Source: Amaurobius ferox
Lineage: Eukaryota; Arthropoda; Arachnida; Araneae; Amaurobiidae
Assembly: GCA_951213105.1 (NCBI GenBank)
Contig: OX578149.1
Coordinates: forward strand, 3,881,606-3,945,605
Direction: 5' to 3'
Length of the DNA stretch: 64,000 nt
The notes below the pieces were generated by a model, which saw nothing but the letters and a program-made list of their open reading frames with translations, made no database searches and had not been told where the DNA came from. Position numbers and translations under genes: made by a program. Positions 60,599-64,000 of the stretch are shown one piece after another (within the stretch, counting starts at the first letter, position 1; each line of letters begins with the position of its first letter).

Positions 60599-61026
60599 GT
60601 TCATTTCGCGACCGTCCTTTCCCTTCCACACATTGACCAGTTTTAAACGCCGAGTTCTACTTGTGGCATAAACAATTAGGCAAATTGCTATTCATGCAAT
60701 TTCGCAGTGTGAAAGAAAAAATCATATATCCTGGCATCTGTAACGTTGTAAAAATATTTGCAACGCTTTTGTTGCATCCATCTTACACGTCTTTTAAATA
60801 TTTTTTTAAAAGAAAAAATGAAGTACGTCTTGATCGGTGGACATAGCAGGCACACAACGAAGAGCAAATCGTGTCCAACCTAAAAGAAAAAGGCTTTGCT
60901 ACTCCGGTCAAGTATCTCAACATAAGGTAAAAAGGTATCAACTTTATGCAAATAGGCACTTCCTCTTCACAAAGAAACGGAAGTCTGTGTGTTATTCTTT
61001 ACCCTTTTAAGGAATGTGCTGGACAC
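60599..61026. other. No identifiable feature
   Basis: Includes the TGATCGGTGGACATAGCAGG word shared with 39749. No gene. Confidence 0.3.
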
Positions 61027-61029
61027 GAT

Positions 61030-61505
61030 GGTTACTTTCCCTGTATAATGTATAGAGAAAGAACTGTGACGAGATCCACATTTTGAATTTGAGTTTTAGG
61101 CATGCCTGAACACGAATCCAACGTTTTAGAGGTGATGTTTGTGTTGAGACCCAGAGCGTCCGACCTACCAGAAAGGTGTATGGTTTGGACGGCCGGGAAG
61201 AGCCACCCAATTTAGACCGGAACCCAGTGGGGGAGGCATCCACAGGGACCGTACCCTCCTTCTCCTACCACTAACCTCTCGAAGAACTTACGGTGATGTT
61301 TGTGTGTAGGAAGGAACCCTATTGATTTTAAACGTTCGAAATACTCTCAAAGTTTCCTACGATTTTTTTAATCTGAAGAAATATAGAATATTCAGTCATG
61401 TTAAATAAATAATTATTTTATACGTAATGTATCATTAGAAAAAGAATGACACCCACTTTAGAACGTTAGCACAAACCGTTCTCTAAATATAATACTTTTA
61501 TTTTA
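61030..61505 (-). mobile_element. ACTTTCC-type element fragment with a 147-bp insert
   Basis: Starts TTACTTTCCCTGTATAATGT, AGAGAAAGAACTGTGACGAG (compare 20576 onward) and resumes after the insert with CGTAATGTATCATTAGAAAA and AGAACGTTAGCACAAACCGT, as in the reverse of 48060-48140. Confidence 0.65.
61145..61291 (+). mobile_element. 147-bp insert with 14-bp target-site duplication, class unknown
   Basis: GGTGATGTTTGTGT stands at 61131-61144 and again at 61292-61305, bounding a GC-rich segment that interrupts an ACTTTCC element. The first about 60 bases match 41217-41283. A direct repeat of this length fits target-primed retroposition of a small RNA. I see no A/B boxes and no poly(A) tail, and I do not recognise the RNA. 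Confidence 0.6.
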
Positions 61506-61531
61506 ATACTTTTTGTTAAATATATATATAA

Positions 61532-62212
61532 GACCTATTTAATAATGTTGTCATTAAAGATTTATATAAAGTTATTATCTCTCTTTATCATGACTATCTA
61601 TCTTCCAATAATGTTGCATTTAATGTCAAAAGCTTTCCTATGCTCTTGCACTTTGTGTTATACAACAATTATATTATCCAAGGTGATAACATTTATTTAC
61701 AAACATCTGGAGTACCACAAGGTGGCTGTAGTAGTAGTATACTCGCTAACTTATATCTTTATTATTATGAATGTCATTTTAACTCTAATTCATATATTAT
61801 ATATAGATATGTTGACGACTTAATTTGTATTATCATTGATGACTCCTATCCAATTAATATTGATTTTTACCCATCTAACCTAGAATTAATTCCTAATGAA
61901 CCTAACGTTAGTCAAACTGTAAATTTTTTAGATCTAAATTTAGATACCCTCAATAATCATGTAATCACCAATCTATATGATAAAAAAGATTCTTACAACT
62001 TCACTATCATAAAGCTGCTATCATATCAATCTTGCAATTCTATTCAATTGTTTAGAAACATCATTTTAAACCAGCTATTTCGAATACATCGACTTTCTGA
62101 TCCTCGGTTTCACTTTCTCCACATCAATAATCTTAAACGCAATTGTCAAAATTACCAATATCCGGAAGTATTTGTAAATAATATTATTAATAATTTCAAA
62201 TATACCACGTAA
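61532..62212 (+). pseudogene. Reverse transcriptase fragment, 5'-truncated (Penelope-like or related)
   Basis: The open frame follows a stop at 61529 and gives about 226 residues; there is no ATG before 61640. It retains a motif B-like SGVPQGGCSSSILANLYLYY, catalytic YVDD (motif C) in YRYVDDLIC, and FLDLNL. The C-terminal part contains LYDKKDSYNF and RIHRLSDPRF. The N-terminal fingers/motif A (first catalytic Asp) are missing, so it cannot be a working enzyme. The order and the LYDK/FLDL signatures resemble Penelope-like and allied RTs rather than LTR elements. No GIY-YIG endonuclease was found downstream. It adjoins a decayed ACTTTCC element on its left. A second overlapping frame (61545-61823) is a shadow. 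Family assignment is uncertain; that it is an RT is not. Confidence 0.75.
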
Positions 62213-63003
62213 TAATTTTACACATGCATTATTTATCTTTGATTGGATAACTCAATTTTGAGAATTCACCCATTCTTATCACCTAACTTACCACTTGGCC
62301 TGAGTCTAATACTGTTTACTATTTTCGAATGACTATTTTCCACTTGTCCTGAGTCCTATACCGATTACTATTTTTAAAAGTCTCCATACATATTATGTAT
62401 CGTTCAAATGTATTCATTCCGGTGCCCACTCGCATTGACGAAGTGAGGTGAAATGCTCAGTCGCTTATTCAACTTTCACGTGGTAACAATGCTTGTGAGT
62501 TCATATTTCTGTTCGAGGAGGTATTATTTTTCTGATTTGTAATTCAACTGATTTATTTTTCTCCTTCCACTAGCCAGTAGACAGTTCCAATGGTGTCTAT
62601 AGTTAAATACTATCGCCATTGTCAGAAACTGGCTATTCTATCGGTTTTAATTCGAATTGTATGGCTGTCCTGATGAGAATGCAATTTCGAACTAACCGCC
62701 TTTTTTTGTGTAGTTTCAATTGATTGTTCTCTATGTCTTAATCTTTTATCTTGAGCTAATTATTATTGCCTTTTCTCATTTTTGCCGTGTTTTCTTTTAA
62801 TTTTTATTTATATTTATATACTTTTAATTGTGAATTTTGTATCCTAATATTCTTCTCATCCCCCTTTCCATTGTAGTGATATGTTACCTTCTATTTTTAT
62901 CCTTAGTCTTGATCTATAGTTACTCATTTGTAACAGATATGCTAGAGACGAGTTTTTTTGTACATACAGTAGTTTATGCATAATTTTCGATTAGAATCTT
63001 TCA

Positions 63004-63011
<8 letters not shown>
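62213..63011 (+). other. Probable 3' region of the RT element, non-coding
   Basis: No open frame. It carries a hairpin at 62642-62698 (arms CGGTTTTAATTCGAATTG and CAATTTCGAACTAACCG, 22-base loop containing CTGATGAG). Assignment to the RT element rests only on adjacency and on the simple repeat that follows. Confidence 0.35.

Positions 63012-63054
<43 letters not shown>
63012..63054. repeat. (TA)n microsatellite
   Basis: About 21 TA units without interruption; possibly the simple-repeat tail of the RT element. Confidence 0.9.
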
Positions 63055-63058
<4 letters not shown>

Positions 63059-63870
63059 TACACAAAATTAAAACATTACTTAGTATTGTTAAGTTGGTTC
63101 ACTATCCATATACAGATTTTGTGACAAATGGATCGCATTATTATCATGGTTGCATCCATCAGCTCGTTCCATTCACGAGAAAGCCCCTTCTTTATGATAT
63201 TTTTTGTGGGGGATATTGCATTATGTAGGGAAAGTGATGTGCTACCTACATCCATTTTTTGTTATAGCATCAGAAACAAAATAGAAGTCTCTTCCTACCC
63301 AAACAAAGTGAGCTGTTATGACTGTTTGCGGTTTCCGAGACCTTTCTGAACTCATTATTGCACTCTTGCGGTTTGGGGCATGAGTTGCAAGTACGAGTGA
63401 GGGAAAAGAATCTAATTTCGGGTCGATAGAGAAACAAAATGAACGCAGTGTTTCTTTCAGGCATACATTCAGGAAACTACCACCTCCGCCCCCTTTTCCT
63501 CCAAAGACATATTTTTTTTGTACCGAACCAAATGTTAATACATTTAAACTATCATTTATAAATTTCGTTTCTTCAAGAAAAACCACACTATACAACTTGC
63601 TCTTGAAAAGGATTTCAATTCATTTTACCCTATTTTCTAAAAATCTGTCAGAAGATTTTGCTAAAATCGTTAAAAATATTTCAAATTGAATAGTGTGCTT
63701 AAATTTTCTAAAAATTTCAGATCCCTTAGAATTTTCCGATAGTTGGGGCATCACAGTACTTCTTGCCTTGCCAGTGTGGTGTTTTTTTTTATATCGGTCA
63801 GACTTAAAATTGCTTTAAAATTTCGTTTTAAGGAACATGAAAGCTATGTCAAAATACAAGAATTTAATAC
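63055..63870. other. Unassigned with two repeat remnants
   Basis: 63160-63262 ends TAGGGAAAGTGATGTGCTAC, CTACATCCATTTTTT, an extended end of the ACTTTCC family. 63446-63461 is CAGTGTTTCTTTCAGG, a hAT-like terminus. No gene. Confidence 0.4.
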
Positions 63871-64000
63871 TGTTACGAAACGTATCCTCCAGAACCGTGG
63901 GTGTAAAAGCAGGATATAAGGACCAATCCCAGTTTCTAGATAACTGACGTTTATTCACAAGCCCAATGTAAACAGGAATAGTACACAGAATAACAGCCTT
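63871..64000 (-). mobile_element. LTR 3' end, continues beyond window
   Basis: On the minus strand the sequence ends GGAGGATACGTTTCGTAACA, with AATAAA (63955-63950) 85 bases from the terminus in GCTTGTGAATAAACGTCAG. Same layout as the solo LTR 39064-39623. Whether it is solo or part of a full element cannot be seen. Confidence 0.6.

Noticed and set aside
62432..62462. Hammerhead-like TTGACGA..GAAA after the RT
   Set aside because: The first core base is wrong and stem II does not pair; stem III and cleavage site do not fit.

Overview
This is an AT-rich, gene-poor stretch of an animal nuclear genome, most likely an arthropod. The evidence is a spliceosomal intron, long tracts of non-autonomous DNA elements, tRNA-derived SINE heads, solo LTRs and satellite-like arrays. 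I cannot name the species. No ordinary host gene could be supported. The only convincing proteins are two copies of a virus- or transposon-type DNA polymerase and a truncated reverse transcriptase.

Region 1-9900 holds the most interesting object. Two nearly identical PolB genes lie head to head in a giant inverted repeat: arms 1-3216 and 4127-7300, about 2% diverged, with the left arm running off the window. Each gene has a short first exon, one intron and a long second exon. The second exon encodes C2H2 zinc fingers, a 3'-5' exonuclease with an embedded endonuclease VII-like domain, and a family B polymerase of the protein-primed, Polinton/adintovirus-like kind. The 910-bp spacer between the arms shares nothing with them. 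It carries four same-strand CTCF-like motifs, two RFX X-boxes and a YY1 motif in diverged tandem units. No integrase, packaging ATPase, protease or capsid gene accompanies the polymerase.

Region 9.1-18.4 kb holds short tandem repeats, old repeat fragments and a MITE-like element in which a 132-bp piece is amplified nine times. Region 18.4-30.7 kb is a head-to-tail array of units of roughly 750 bp bounded by ACTTTCC/GGAAAGT. It contains a 2,447-bp block duplicated in tandem, with a reverse-oriented relative nested in each copy.

Region 31-64 kb is a mosaic. It has tandem tRNA-headed SINE units of about 354 bp, several copies of the AACACTTT element, a 261-bp repeat amplified six times (37.0-38.6 kb), a solo LTR with a 4-bp target duplication and a sister LTR at the right edge. 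It also has hAT-like miniature elements, a 147-bp insert with a 14-bp target duplication, and a 5'-truncated reverse transcriptase (61.5-62.2 kb). Long stretches between these show nothing I can identify.

The genes do not form a pathway. The window reads as repeated insertion, tandem amplification and nesting of mobile DNA, with one possibly still functional polymerase pair. All identities and percentages are by eye.
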